Assembly (NCBI GenBank): GCA_022385805.1
Contig: MU277687.1
Location: 62,001 to 126,000 of the forward strand
Source of the DNA: Pilatotrama ljubarskyi
Lineage: Eukaryota > Basidiomycota > Agaricomycetes > Polyporales > Polyporaceae
Direction of reading: 5' to 3'
Length of the DNA stretch: 64,000 nucleotides
Every line of letters starts with the position of its first letter. Positions within the stretch are counted from its first letter, which is position 1. This document shows, in pieces, positions 14,033 through 25,143 of this stretch. The notes under the pieces are model-generated. The model ran no database searches. It was not told where the DNA came from and saw only the letters and a program-made list of their open reading frames with translations. Position numbers and translations under genes: made by a program.

Positions 14033-17000
14033 ATGTCGTCGCAATACGTAACCGCCACAACACATCTCAGTATACCCCAGCCTGCCAGTACGGACTCGAG
14101 TGGCACGGTTACGCCCGTCTCTCAACAGTCTGCCCAGTTACCTTCCGCTGCGGCATCGACGCATGATACCGTCTCCTCAAAGTCTAAGGATACCCAAAGT
14201 CTTACAACTACCCTTGCTGCGCAACCTGCCCCCTCGAAGGCCGCGCAGCTACGCGCGGAGGACTCATTAGCCTTCAATAAGTTCATCCTCTACGAGAATC
14301 GGCTGCGCTTCTATGTGGTCGCATCGAACACCTCCGACTCCCGGCATCGGATCATAAAGATTGACCGGACCTCTCAGGATGAGCTCGTCGTGGTCGAGGA
14401 CGAGGCCATATACAGCGGCAAGCAGATGAGTGCCATGCTTAAGATGCTTGAGGATGGAAACAAGGGCTGCGGTGGACTTGGCAAAGCCAGAGTGTTCTTC
14501 GGAGTCGCAGGTAAATTTCACGCCCGATTATTCTCATCCACTGACCTGATATGTGCAAGGCTTCATCAAGTTCACCGCAGGGTGGTACATGATCCTCATC
14601 TCGAAGCGGTCTGTAGTCGCGCTCATCGGAGGGCACTATGTCTACCACTGTGAGAGTACGGACATCGTCCCGGTCTCTTTCAACCACAAGATAGACAAGC
14701 CCGCCGAGGAGCAGCGCCTCATGAACATTTTCAAGCAAGTAGACATGACCAAGAACTTCTACTTCAGGTATGTTGCACTTCTACTCACTGCGACCTACGC
14801 TTGTCAACGCTCTCGCTCAGCTATACCTATGACCTCACATCGACCCTTCAACACAATCTGACGCGGAGCGGTCTATCGTCATGCAGGCGCTGGAGCATGA
14901 ACGACAGATTCGCATGGAACCACCACCTACTGACGGCCGCCTTCGGTACCACCACTGCTCCCTCTACCAAATCACATTGGCTTGTGCCATTAATCCATGG
15001 CCATGTCGATCAAGCCAGTAAGTCGGGCGAGTTGCAACGCCGAGCACGCTGAATATACGTTTGATGTCAGAGTTGACGGTGCTGGGCCGCGTTGTCTTCA
15101 TCACCCTTATTGCAAGACGGTCCCGGCATCACGCCGGTGCTCGCTATCTGAAACGAGGCGTGAACGACGAGGTAGGTAGTATGGTAAGCACCTCGCATAC
15201 GCTTGCTCACCCGTTGTAGGGTAATGTTGCGAACGAGGTTGAGACAGAGCAGATCGTCTCCGAGACCTTGACGACTCCGTTCTATTACCCCGCACCGAAG
15301 GAGGAGCCGGATGGGAAGCAAGGCCGACGTCCGAGTCCTAACTATACTAGTTATGTTCAGGTTTGTCTGGGACAATCGCAGATTGGTCGGATATCGCTAA
15401 CTCGAGGCACGTTCAGTACCGCGGCAGTATCCCTGTATTCTGGACACAAGAAGTGACCAGCATGAGCCCGAAGCCTCCGATTGAGAGTGAGGGTATAGTT
15501 AGCTCACACAAACGCTTACTCTCTGACCTGCGCTTTAGTTCCGGTCATGGACCCATTCTACACCGCCGCAGCACGCCACTTCGACGACCTCTTCAGGCGA
15601 TATGGCTCCCCCATCATGATTCTGAACTTGATCAAGAAGCGCGAGCCTCAACCTCGCGAGTCGAAGTTGTTGGAAGAGTATACGCAGTGCGTACGGTACC
15701 TCAATCAGTTCTTGCCTCCGGAGAAGCGGATGATATACCGCGCGTGGGACATGGCTCGAGCATACAAAGAGTACGATCATCGCGCTCGATGATGCCTCAG
15801 CATCTCATTTGGAATCTAGGAAGACACAAGACGTCATCAGCTATCTCGAGGACATTGCGGAAGAGTCGATTCAAATGACGGGGTTTTTCCACACCGGTCC
15901 GGAGCCATTCTCGCATTATCTCATCAACGAGTCTGAGTGAGACAAGCATTTCTTCGCATCGCATATTGCTCATGTCCATCTACTCTAGTGGCGAAGAGTA
16001 TCCCTGGCGCAGTACGATGCTGGTTCAGAACGGGATCTGCCGGACAAACTGTGTCGATTGCCTGGATCGCACGAACGCGGCGCAATTCGTATTTGGAAAG
16101 CGCGCCTTGGGACATCAGTTGTATGCCCTTGGCGTTGTCGATACGCCCAACCTCGCGTTCGACTCAGATGCAGTGAACATGCTGACGGAGATGTACCACG
16201 ATCACGGAGACAGTGCGTCCTGGTACCGCAGCGCTCGACGCGTCCCTGCTGATGGAGTGTCTCCAGGTCTGGCGTTGCAGTATACAGGTAGCGCACTAGT
16301 GAACCGTGTGGAGACATACCGCAGACTGCCTCACTGGAACAGTCACTCTCGCGACATCATCGAGAACCTGCGCCGATTTTACGCCAATTCCCTGCTTGGT
16401 AAGCCTATACTTCCACGCTCACAGACGTACTCATGCGCTTACCACCCGACAGACGCCGACAAACAGACCGCCATCAACCTGTTCCTCGGCGTACCAGCGG
16501 AGAAGACGAGCACACGCGCACCGCCGCAGCGTGGCAACTACCAGAAATGGTTCAAGGACGAGCATCTAGAAACCGCATATCCCCTCGAGGATTGTGAGAA
16601 GGCTGTCAATCAGTTCGTGAACACGCGTGGCGACTATTGGATAGAGTACTATCGCCCACTGCTATTCACTTCGCTCGGCAAGCACTTCGCATTTTCGATG
16701 AACAGTACTCTCAAGCTTCCTGGGTCAGGGCCCTCATCTTTTGATGACCTGCATCTAGAGCTAACGCTAGATTGTGAATTGCAGAAAGACTGCTCGAGAC
16801 ATCAACATGAGCCCATTCCTCCCGCACCATACGCCTGTACACCACCCGAGGTCCGGAACCGTATCTCTAGTATTGAATTCAGCTGTGCTCACACAGAACT
16901 TCCAGGCTGATGGACGGCGTGCGACGATGGATGGGCACGAACCCAGCTGCGGGCTCCAGAATTTCTCGGACAGATCGTGTGCAAGACCCGAAGTCGAAGA

Positions 17001-17402
17001 AGCCGCATTCCGCAGCTGAGTCCCTGCCAGAGTCCCTGCCGGAGATCGTCATGAGACTCCTGGATCCCATCGTGGAGGAGGAAGAGGAGTATCAACAGTA
17101 GGCTTGATCTTGCGATACACGAGTACTCTCGCTGACTGCGGGATCGCCACAGGTACATCGAGCAAGGCCAGGAACTCCTCGTCGCATCCAGTGAGGAGAT
17201 CGATTACCTCAAGCCAATATATATGAAGTACATCGACGCTGTCAACATTGCTCAAGGGAGCGCCGAGCCGATCGAGCCGACCGAGAAGGACGAGAAGATT
17301 ATGGCCGCCTATGTTGACCGCGCAAATCCCCACGACCTCGAGTCCGGGTTCACAACGACCAACTACGAGAAGATCATCGCGGAGTTGACGATGACGGACT
17401 GA
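14033..17402 (+). CDS. FIG4: FIG4-type polyphosphoinositide phosphatase (Sac domain)
   Basis: A Sac-domain phosphatase of the PtdIns(3,5)P2 5-phosphatase group, which works with Vac14 and Fab1 on vacuole or endosome membranes. [19 protein letters not shown] opens the Sac fold. The catalytic CX5R loop is [12 protein letters not shown], and the FIG4-type [20 protein letters not shown] precedes it. C-terminal exons read [15 protein letters not shown] and end AELTMTD at 17402. About ten short introns. The first in-frame ATG is 14033, but the same frame is open and coding-like from about 13869 ([19 protein letters not shown]) with no ATG, so a 5' exon or a different start is likely. Divergent from the zinc-finger gene at close range. 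Confidence 0.9.
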
Positions 17403-17941
17403 AGAGGACACGATGACACGCTCACGACCGTCCAGTACGCTGCCGTATCGAACTCATGCCGCTGGAGTTGCAGATAGATTGACGCGATGTCCGGCTTACC
17501 CGCCCCGTCCGTCGTCAGTATTTACTCCTCCATGTTTTCCTTGCGAGACAGTCGCGTAGCCAGCATTTCCTTGCAAAGCAGCGAGGATTATCTATTCCAA
17601 ACGTTTCTGTCACCGTGAACTGGTCCGGCGGAGCTAATCTGTCGAGGGCACGCATATCGATTCTCATCGTGCTCCCAGGAACGAAGGCTATGTCTCCACG
17701 TGGAGGCGGTGCTATCCCTTCATTTTATCTTCATTTGGCAACTTGAAGCCGTCTGGCAGTGTCCAGTCTGACATTGACAGATGGCTATGGGAGCGCGTCG
17801 CCCAGGAGTCTGCTTCAGCCGCTGGCGACCATATCATATCATTCTCAGCAGCACTGGACATCGCTCATGCGCTAAGGCTTGCAAGGCAGACCCGCTTTGC
17901 CCCACTTCACTTACGCCTTCGAGCAGCGGCACCTGCAGATC
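17403..17941. other. Intergenic spacer
   Basis: Holds the FIG4 3' end and the promoter of the MLKL-like gene. No supported gene, repeat or RNA. Confidence 0.4.
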
Positions 17942-20900
17942 ATGCCTCTACCCATCAAGATTATTCGTAGAGCGGTAACGGTCAACAATGCCCTCGCTGC
18001 GCTCACAGTGACCTCCGAAGTGACCAAGCAGATCGCGGACATCATGCAGTTTCCACCGGCTCAAGCTGCTGCAGGGGTGCTGCTCCTGGTGTTCGAGACA
18101 ATTCAGGTATGTAGGTCACCGCGGCGGGAAACTTGAACTGCGCGCAGTACTCTCCTCACAATCGCTTTGCTCACCTTGTAAATCCTACAGAAAATCGAAG
18201 CCAACAAAGATGGCTGTTACCGTCTTGCACGACGGTGTCTAGCGCTTCTTGTGGACATCCGCGACCATATGATGGACCACTGGGATGCTGCGCCCCCTTC
18301 ATTGGTTAAAGCGCTCTCGCGCTTCGAAGAGTGAGATCCCCGCAAATCTAATCGTCGCCCATCTGATTCCAACGGGTCTCCTTTGCCAAAATTGTAGGAC
18401 TTTGAAGTCGATACACGCCTTCATGAAGCAAGAGGCAGAGCAGAAGTGGAGCGCGCGCTTGATGCGGAAAACGACAATCGAGTTGGCCATGAAGCAATAC
18501 AACGTAGCTCTTGACGACGCAGCGCGGTCGTTCCAAGTAAAAACGTGATCCACGTCGACCGACAGCGAAGGCTGATCACCGTCGCAGATCGCTACTCTTA
18601 TCAACATACACTTGGCCGTCGGAGACGCCAGCGCCCGCTCGAAGGCCTTCATAGCAGCTCCCGCGATAGACGTCAACCGTGGAGAAGCAAGGGCCTCCAC
18701 GCTCCCTCCGTACACAGATGAACCGGCTACAATTTCCGATGTCGAAGAGATCTGCTTTTCTCCCGTACCTGAGACGGCCACTGTGAGTTCTGCGTGCTTT
18801 GGCGATAACGACCACTTACATGACATTCAGTCTGGCTCCTTCGGCGCGGCCCAGACGCAGAGCGCGATCAATTCTGTCACGAGCAGCTTTGGGATCTTGA
18901 GCAGTCGTTCTCTCGAGTCGGTCGCGTCGACCGTCTCTGAGACGGAGGACGATTATCGAATCACCGAGCACCATGGTGTAAGTGTTGAGCTTCTCATCAT
19001 CAATCCATATTCTGCCGCCTGACCACAGATGTGCAGTTCAACCAATACCACCAGTCTCAGTTCCGCATGAAGGGCAAATCCCGCATCAAATCCGGATGGT
19101 GGGGAGGCGGTGTCGAGGGCGATATAGACGGGCAGAAATCCCTCATGCTGCGGTACGAGGGTGACCGCAGAGACGCGATGAAGGTCAGAGGGCATAATCA
19201 TGCCTGCGTGTAGTCAAATCTCATGCGCGCTTTATAGCGACGGATGAGGGACGTCAAAGCCCTGCAGAATCTATAGTTAGTCGTGCTCGAAAACCTTTCC
19301 CCCGGTCACTGACAGCCTGGCGCAGTCACCCAAATCTGCCTCAAATGGTCGGGTACTCGAACGACCAGACCCCGACACCGTTCATTCTGCTCGCAAATGG
19401 TGCGTCTGCTGTAGCACGTCCGCGATGTTCGCCCTAACCCCGATGATTGCTTGCAGTCCAAACGCGCCTTCCCCAAGCGATGCTCCTGCATGTCATTCAG
19501 AACGCCAGTCTGGCAGAATGCACACAGCTGCTCTTGCGTTTTGTACGTCATGAGTAAGACCTCCCTTCTCCTTTTCGTATGATCTGACTTCGGACTCAGT
19601 ACCGGGACACTTTGGTGCGATCGATAGACCATTTGAGGTGCTGAGGACTTAGCTGAATAGCTGCTATAGGATGCCGCCATATACCTGCAACGTCAAAGGG
19701 GCCTTTCCGATTCGAAGCTTCAAGATTACGTGGAGGTACGTCCCTCACGAAACTCCTGGCAAAGCATTCGCTCATTGTGACACATAGCATGCGGACTACA
19801 GGATTGACGCACAGCAAACTGTCGTCATGGGTCTTCCACCACCCGAGGTGGATGAGATTCAGTCGTGGAGGAACTATGGCTTAGGTGACTCCATCCGTAA
19901 CATATACCTCCATGTGAGCTTCCACTCGTATCACATGCGTGTTGATTTCATCTGAGCGTTCGATTATACAGATATTGCCTAACCGCGGATATGCTCGGGA
20001 ACCCTTTGACACCAGGGATCAGACCGGTAAGTCTCCAGTCTATCGCTTCGAGCAGTAGTACATTTATTTGTACGATGACAGTGACAGCTGAGAGACAAGT
20101 GAAAGTCAGCCACCTCGCGGTTCTTGCACGGGTTGTGCTCCCTGGATCAGACGACCTGCAAGTCGTGAAGAAGCATCTTCAACATATGATCTCCAACGAA
20201 GATGAGGACGAAGAAGCTGAGATGGCGCCCATGTCCCTCAGAGAGATTCGCAAGGCGGCGTTTGCTACGGGCATACAGCAACAGCCGTGGCACAGGAACA
20301 CTGTGCCTCCCCATAAACTGACCGTCGGCGATCTCGGCTATCTGCCGCAGGACTGCGACGATTGGAGTGACTTCATTATCCTCTGCAACGTGCTCGAAGA
20401 TGGGCTCGCCAAGTTCCCTTCTACGACCTACGCAATGGGAAAGCAGGGAACGTGGGTCAACCGTGTGTATGAGAGGCAGGACATCGCACCGTTCGCCATG
20501 CCCGGTGGCATCAATGCGTACGTACTCAGTTCAGCCGGCATGGTCCAGTCGGGAATTATGCGATTGACTCTACCCTCATAGATGGCCGGTGGTGGTACCA
20601 CCTGAGGCGGAACACGACATTTACATCTTCCTAGAGACTGCCGTGTCACGCGTTAATCAAGCATGGACCTATCTACTCGACAACGGCATCTCGCTGTCCA
20701 AACGATACAAGGTCAAGCCAGAGCAGCTCATCCTCGGTAAGATCTTCGTCCATGTTCACCAATGTGCCTCGCAGCCTTCTTATGTCGGAATCCTAGTCAC
20801 GAGAGCTGGAACCGAACAGCGCTTCAAGGTGAGAGATTTGAGGAAGATACAGTATTGGCCTGCCTCGACACCAATGCCGTCCCAGCGACCCATGGGCGGG

Positions 20901-21252
20901 TTTTTTGGCCAGCACGCTTTCTCTGGGCAATTCGGTCACCAGCGGTTTGGGGCCGGCCAGGGTATGCTGATACACGGCCAAGACCTGTCTCCCAGGCTCT
21001 TGTATTTGTTCACATGTAGCGACAAGAGCTACCAGGCGCATTTTTCGGACAGACCAATGCCTACCCCGCTACAAGAGGGCGAGAAGCCGCCTGAACTCAA
21101 CCCCCAGATCGTCAAGTGTTTCGCCTATCCGAATGGGTAAGCAGTCTATGATCTTCTGGAACATGGTCTTGTTTACATGACCTTGTACGGCCTCCAGAAC
21201 CTACGGATTCTTGGATTACGTTCAGCTGCATGCTGAGGACTTCGCCAATTGA
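17942..21252 (+). CDS. MLKL-like four-helix N-terminal domain protein with degenerate kinase-like middle
   Basis: The start MPLPIKIIRRAVTVNNALAA leads into a helical domain, FPPAQAAAGVLLLVFETIQ, KIEANKDGCYRLARRCLALL and an Arg/Lys-rich helix KWSARLMRKTTIE. This resembles the four-helix MLKL_NTD/HeLo-like domains found in many agaricomycete proteins. A Ser/Thr linker follows. Next comes a region that looks like a kinase N-lobe: LRYEGDRRDAMKRW then LQNLYHPNLPQMVGYS and TPFILLAN. I find no HRD or DFG after it. A third conserved block includes EQLILVTRAGTEQRFKVRDL. Many introns of about 55 nt. The stop at 21250-21252 depends on the last splice choice; coding-like sequence continues beyond it. In animals and plants such domains permeabilise membranes in cell death. 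That role here is inference only. Confidence 0.7.
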
Positions 21253-22215
21253 TACGGAAGGGGCTTTCCTTTGGTTGACGCCCGAGTGCGTAGTGTTTTG
21301 TAAACCCTGGTCGACAGTGCAGTCTCGCAAACGGCCGTCTCTCCTTTAAAATGCGACTTCGGCGAGTCCGCCAGTTCGGCTTTGGCAAGGTAGTGTCGTA
21401 GCGTCGTGTACCGGGCAGCGCTTAAGCTTGTGGGACTGGTCTTATACTGAGGGAGGCCTTCAACAAGGAGACATTCCGTTTCTGGCAATGCAAATACTTC
21501 TTTGGGACAGCTGCCGACCATCCTCGAGCCAACCACGAGCGCCTACATGCTAACTGCTCTCGAACATAGTCTTCGTCGCTTCTGCAGCTAATCAGTTCGG
21601 ACATGGCGACACGTACGGGTCAGCCGTTGTGTATACTCTCCGCTGTGTCGAAGGCAGACCACTTGATACCCCACAGGCTCCCCAAGTCAAGCGTCAACGT
21701 TGTCCGCTTGCCCCGATGACAGCGTGTAGACGGCTTTTTGACCCGCCAACTGCTCCTCGTGCTATGACCCCATGAACCTCCACATCGGGTACAGCATACG
21801 GAGCTCCGTGATCAGAAGGTACAGGCAGTGCCATGTACTTAGCGGCTCTCAGCGCTCACGTCCGCTCTGTCCAGTAGGCAGGAAATGTGTTTCCCGTGCA
21901 GGGTACATCTCTTCTCAGGCTCGCGAACCTGAGCTCTCGATGCCAGAATGGAGATATCGAATTCCCGCTTCTATTCCTGATGCCGACGACGTCTGCTATC
22001 CGCATATGCAGTATCCTTTCAATCCAGCAGGACCGCAGTCCGCGCGCTAGCTTCTTATCGTATAGAAGCGACGCGGTTGGAGATAAGAAGTCGTGTGGAG
22101 GCGAGCGGCTTCTGTCGAATATAAAGATTGGCCTCATGACCTCAAGGGCAAATTTGCTCCTGCGATATTCCTCAAGACCACCTTCCTCCGCCATTGACGA
22201 ACTGCTCACGATACA
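21253..22215 (+). other. Ambiguous spacer with coding-like plus-strand segments
   Basis: Plus-strand frames carry protein-like stretches: SPIDTEGAFLWLTPECVVFC near 21245-21310, LANGRLSFKMRLRRVRQFGF near 21320-21390, and GDIPFLAMQILL near 21465-21500, which recalls the activation-loop end of fungal FunK1 kinases. They do not join into one clean frame. They could be 3' exons of the MLKL-like gene if another acceptor near 21225 is used, or a decayed gene. 21780-22215 is probably the permease promoter. Confidence 0.3.
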
Positions 22216-24662
22216 ATGGACAAGGAACGGCAGTCGAGGAAAACGGCCATTGAGCTTGCCGACGAGGAGCTATTGGCGAACCTGGGGTATAAACAGGAGT
22301 TCCAGAGAGCATTCACGGGCCTGGAGGTATGTCTGATCTAATTTTCGCGGCTGGATCTGCCTTGGTCACCGCCGACATCTCTGCTGTGCGTCTGCATCCA
22401 CCCGGAGACTGACTGCTACGGTGTGTAGACATTTGGGATCGCCTTCAGTATTATCGGTCTCCTTCCGTCCATTGCGTAGGTGAGGTCTCACGAAGTAAGA
22501 CCCAGTCCTCATGTCTTGATCCAGGTCAGTCCTCATATACCCGATTCCTGATGGAGGGCCGTCCGCGATGGTCTGGGGCGTGAGTACATCCCGTGTGGCG
22601 TATTAGATATACTGTATTACTGACATGCCCCGCATCCAGTGGCTCGTTGCTAGTATCTTCATCTTGTTTGTCGGGATGTCCATGGCAGAGTTGGCGTCTG
22701 CAGCTCCTACATCAGGCGGGGTGAGCCCGTCGTCAATCTCCCCTGAAGGTCCCGGACTTACTCTTGCTCAGCTATACTTCTGGACGCACTCCCTCTCCTC
22801 TCCAAGATGGCGCAACCTGCTGGCTTGGATCGTCGGATGTCAGTAACCTGTGCCAGGGTCGCAGTCCGTTTCGAATCTTAACATGCAATACCCTCTTCAC
22901 GCAGACGCGAACACCATCGGGTCGATAGCGTCTGTCGCATCTATCGATTGGGGTTGTGCTGTTCAAATTACCGCAGCCGCGAGTATTGGCTCGGGGCAGA
23001 CCTTCGCCGCAACCAACGCACAGACATTGTACGCCATTGCTTTGTACGACATGCTTGCGTCCCTGACCTTCATCCAGCGGTGTTTACACAGCAGTTGTAC
23101 TGTCCCATGCTGTGATCTGCTGTCTTGGGACGCGGTTACTCGCTCGTCTCCAGACCGTTTATGTGGTTTTAAACGTCCTGTACGTTCCAACCCATAAGAC
23201 TGCCATAGGACTATACTCACCATTAACATCTCAAAGCTTATGCCTTGCAGTCATCATCGCGCTGCCTGCGGCCACGCCGAAGGAGTTCAGGAACAGCGCC
23301 TCTTACGCCCTCGGCAACTTCACGAACAGTGAGTTCATGAAACGTGGAATGACGTCTAAGCCTGACAGAGTCTCGCCTTCACAGCAAGCGGTTGGCCCGA
23401 TGGTTACGCATTCATCATGAGCTTCCTAGCGCCGTTATGGACCATTTGTGGGTCTAGCACATCTAACCAATTCTCAGCCGTTCGCCTGAACGTTTTTGAA
23501 TCCAGGTTCCTTCGATTCTAGTGTGCACATCAGTGAAGAGGCGTCCAATGCGGCAACGGCAGTGCCATGGGCAATTGTCTACGCAATCGGTATAGCCGGA
23601 GTCCTCGGCTGGGGTAGGTGCAATGGGTATCTCTGAAACCTTGACGATCTCTAACTTACCTCGGATCAAGCGATTAATATCGCCCTGGCGTTCTGTATGG
23701 GCACGGACCTCGACAGTATCATGAACAGTCCGATCGGCCAACCCATGGCGGAGATATTCTTTAACAGCTTCGGGAAGAAGGGAACGTTGGCGCTATGGTC
23801 GATTGTAGTACTCGTACAGTGCGTCTATATCCATTCGGACGCCGCCCGTCCTGCGCGCGCTGACCCAGTAAGATCAGGTACATGATGGGCTCAAGCATGG
23901 TCAGGTCATCTCTCAGCTTCTTCTTTCTCGCATTCCTCAAGTCAATATCTAGCTCCTCGCTGCTTCCCGCCAGTCCTTCGCGTTCTCTCGGGACGGCGCA
24001 TTGCCCTTCTCCAAGTGGCTCTACCGGATGAACAGCTACACCAAGACACCCGTGAACACTGTGTGGTTCGTGGCGCTCTTCTCTATCCTTCTTGGGTTGC
24101 TCGCCTTTGCGGGAGACGCCGCTATCAACGCAATCTTCGCTATGTCCATCACGGCGCTATACGTCGGTATGTCAAGAGCTGTGGCGTCGACATTCCTCTG
24201 CGCGACATGACATTCATGGATTCGTTTTTCAGCGTACGCAATTCCGATTGCAGCTCGGTTCCTCGGAGACAACGACTTCGAGCCTGGTCCATTTAATCTA
24301 GGGAAATGGAGTGCGCCGGTGGCGATCGTGGCGGTCCTCTGGATGCTGTTTATGGGCATCGTTTTCCTCTTCCCTGCCTCCCCAGGAACTGATGTTGCTG
24401 ACATGAACTATACTATCGTGAGTCCTCTTTGCGAGTCTGTCTCACCGTGCGCGCTCACATTTGACCGTACCAGGTTGTCCTCGGAGGAGTGATGGTCCTG
24501 TCCATCATCTGGTACTATTTCCCGAAGTATGGAGGCGTGCACTGGTTCCAAGGGCCCATCCCCACCATCGAAAAACGTGCAGCGGAGTCTGACAGGTCGT
24601 CGACTTCAGATTCGGTGCAAAAGGAGAAGGATGCAGTCCGTGTCTCTCAACGAGAAGCATGA
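22216..24662 (+). CDS. Amino-acid/GABA permease (APC superfamily)
   Basis: A plasma- or vacuolar-membrane amino-acid permease of the APC/ACT group, near yeast UGA4. The start at 22216 gives a cytosolic N-terminus with ADEELLANLGYKQEFQRAFT, followed by TFGIAFSIIG. About twelve hydrophobic segments follow, including WLVASIFILFVGMSMAELAS, SAAPTSGGLYFWTH (family signature), FIMSFLAPLWTICGFDSSVH, and TPVNTVWFVALFSILLGLLA. The tail is polar (TIEKRAAESDRSSTSDSVQK) and ends at 24660-24662. Roughly a dozen short introns. The domain order and the FDSSVH-type motif match GABA/choline permeases. Substrate cannot be read from sequence. Confidence 0.88.
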
Positions 24663-25143
24663 GCAGACCAGCGTCGGGACATTTGTCACGGTATGGTGTA
24701 GGTTAGTAGACTTCTTGGCTAGTAGCAGTTTTGCATCCAAATCGTGTGCGTCTTCCATGAGGATGAAGGCCTTGCCCGTTGACCGGCCGTCCAAGATGCA
24801 CTAAGATGCATATGAGGCCGTATCATCGGGGTGGCAGACTGGTGGCGGCTGACGACCACAAGAGCTTGTCACCTCGGTCCGGCCCGTCGCTCCGGTTCCC
24901 TGACTAGAGTGTTGGTGACGAACGTGTGACTTAGGTCACAGTGCCTGAGGAATGCGGTCAGTGGCTGGCTGCATCTTTGCTTACTCCCGACCACCACCCG
25001 CCCTCGACGAGCTCGCCGACGACGGCCTGGTGCCGATATACCACCTCTGAGCTAGTCGAATCTCTGCTTTGCGTTTGCTCGTACTCACAACCTTCTCAAC
25101 GACGCGTGAATCCCTAGAGCGGCTGCATAACTCCCAGATCAAG
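24663..25143. other. Intergenic spacer
   Basis: Permease 3' flank and kinase promoter. No supported gene or repeat. Confidence 0.4.

Noticed and set aside
21856..22209. 117-codon minus-strand frame upstream of the permease
   Set aside because: Lies in the permease promoter, lacks recognisable features and codon bias.
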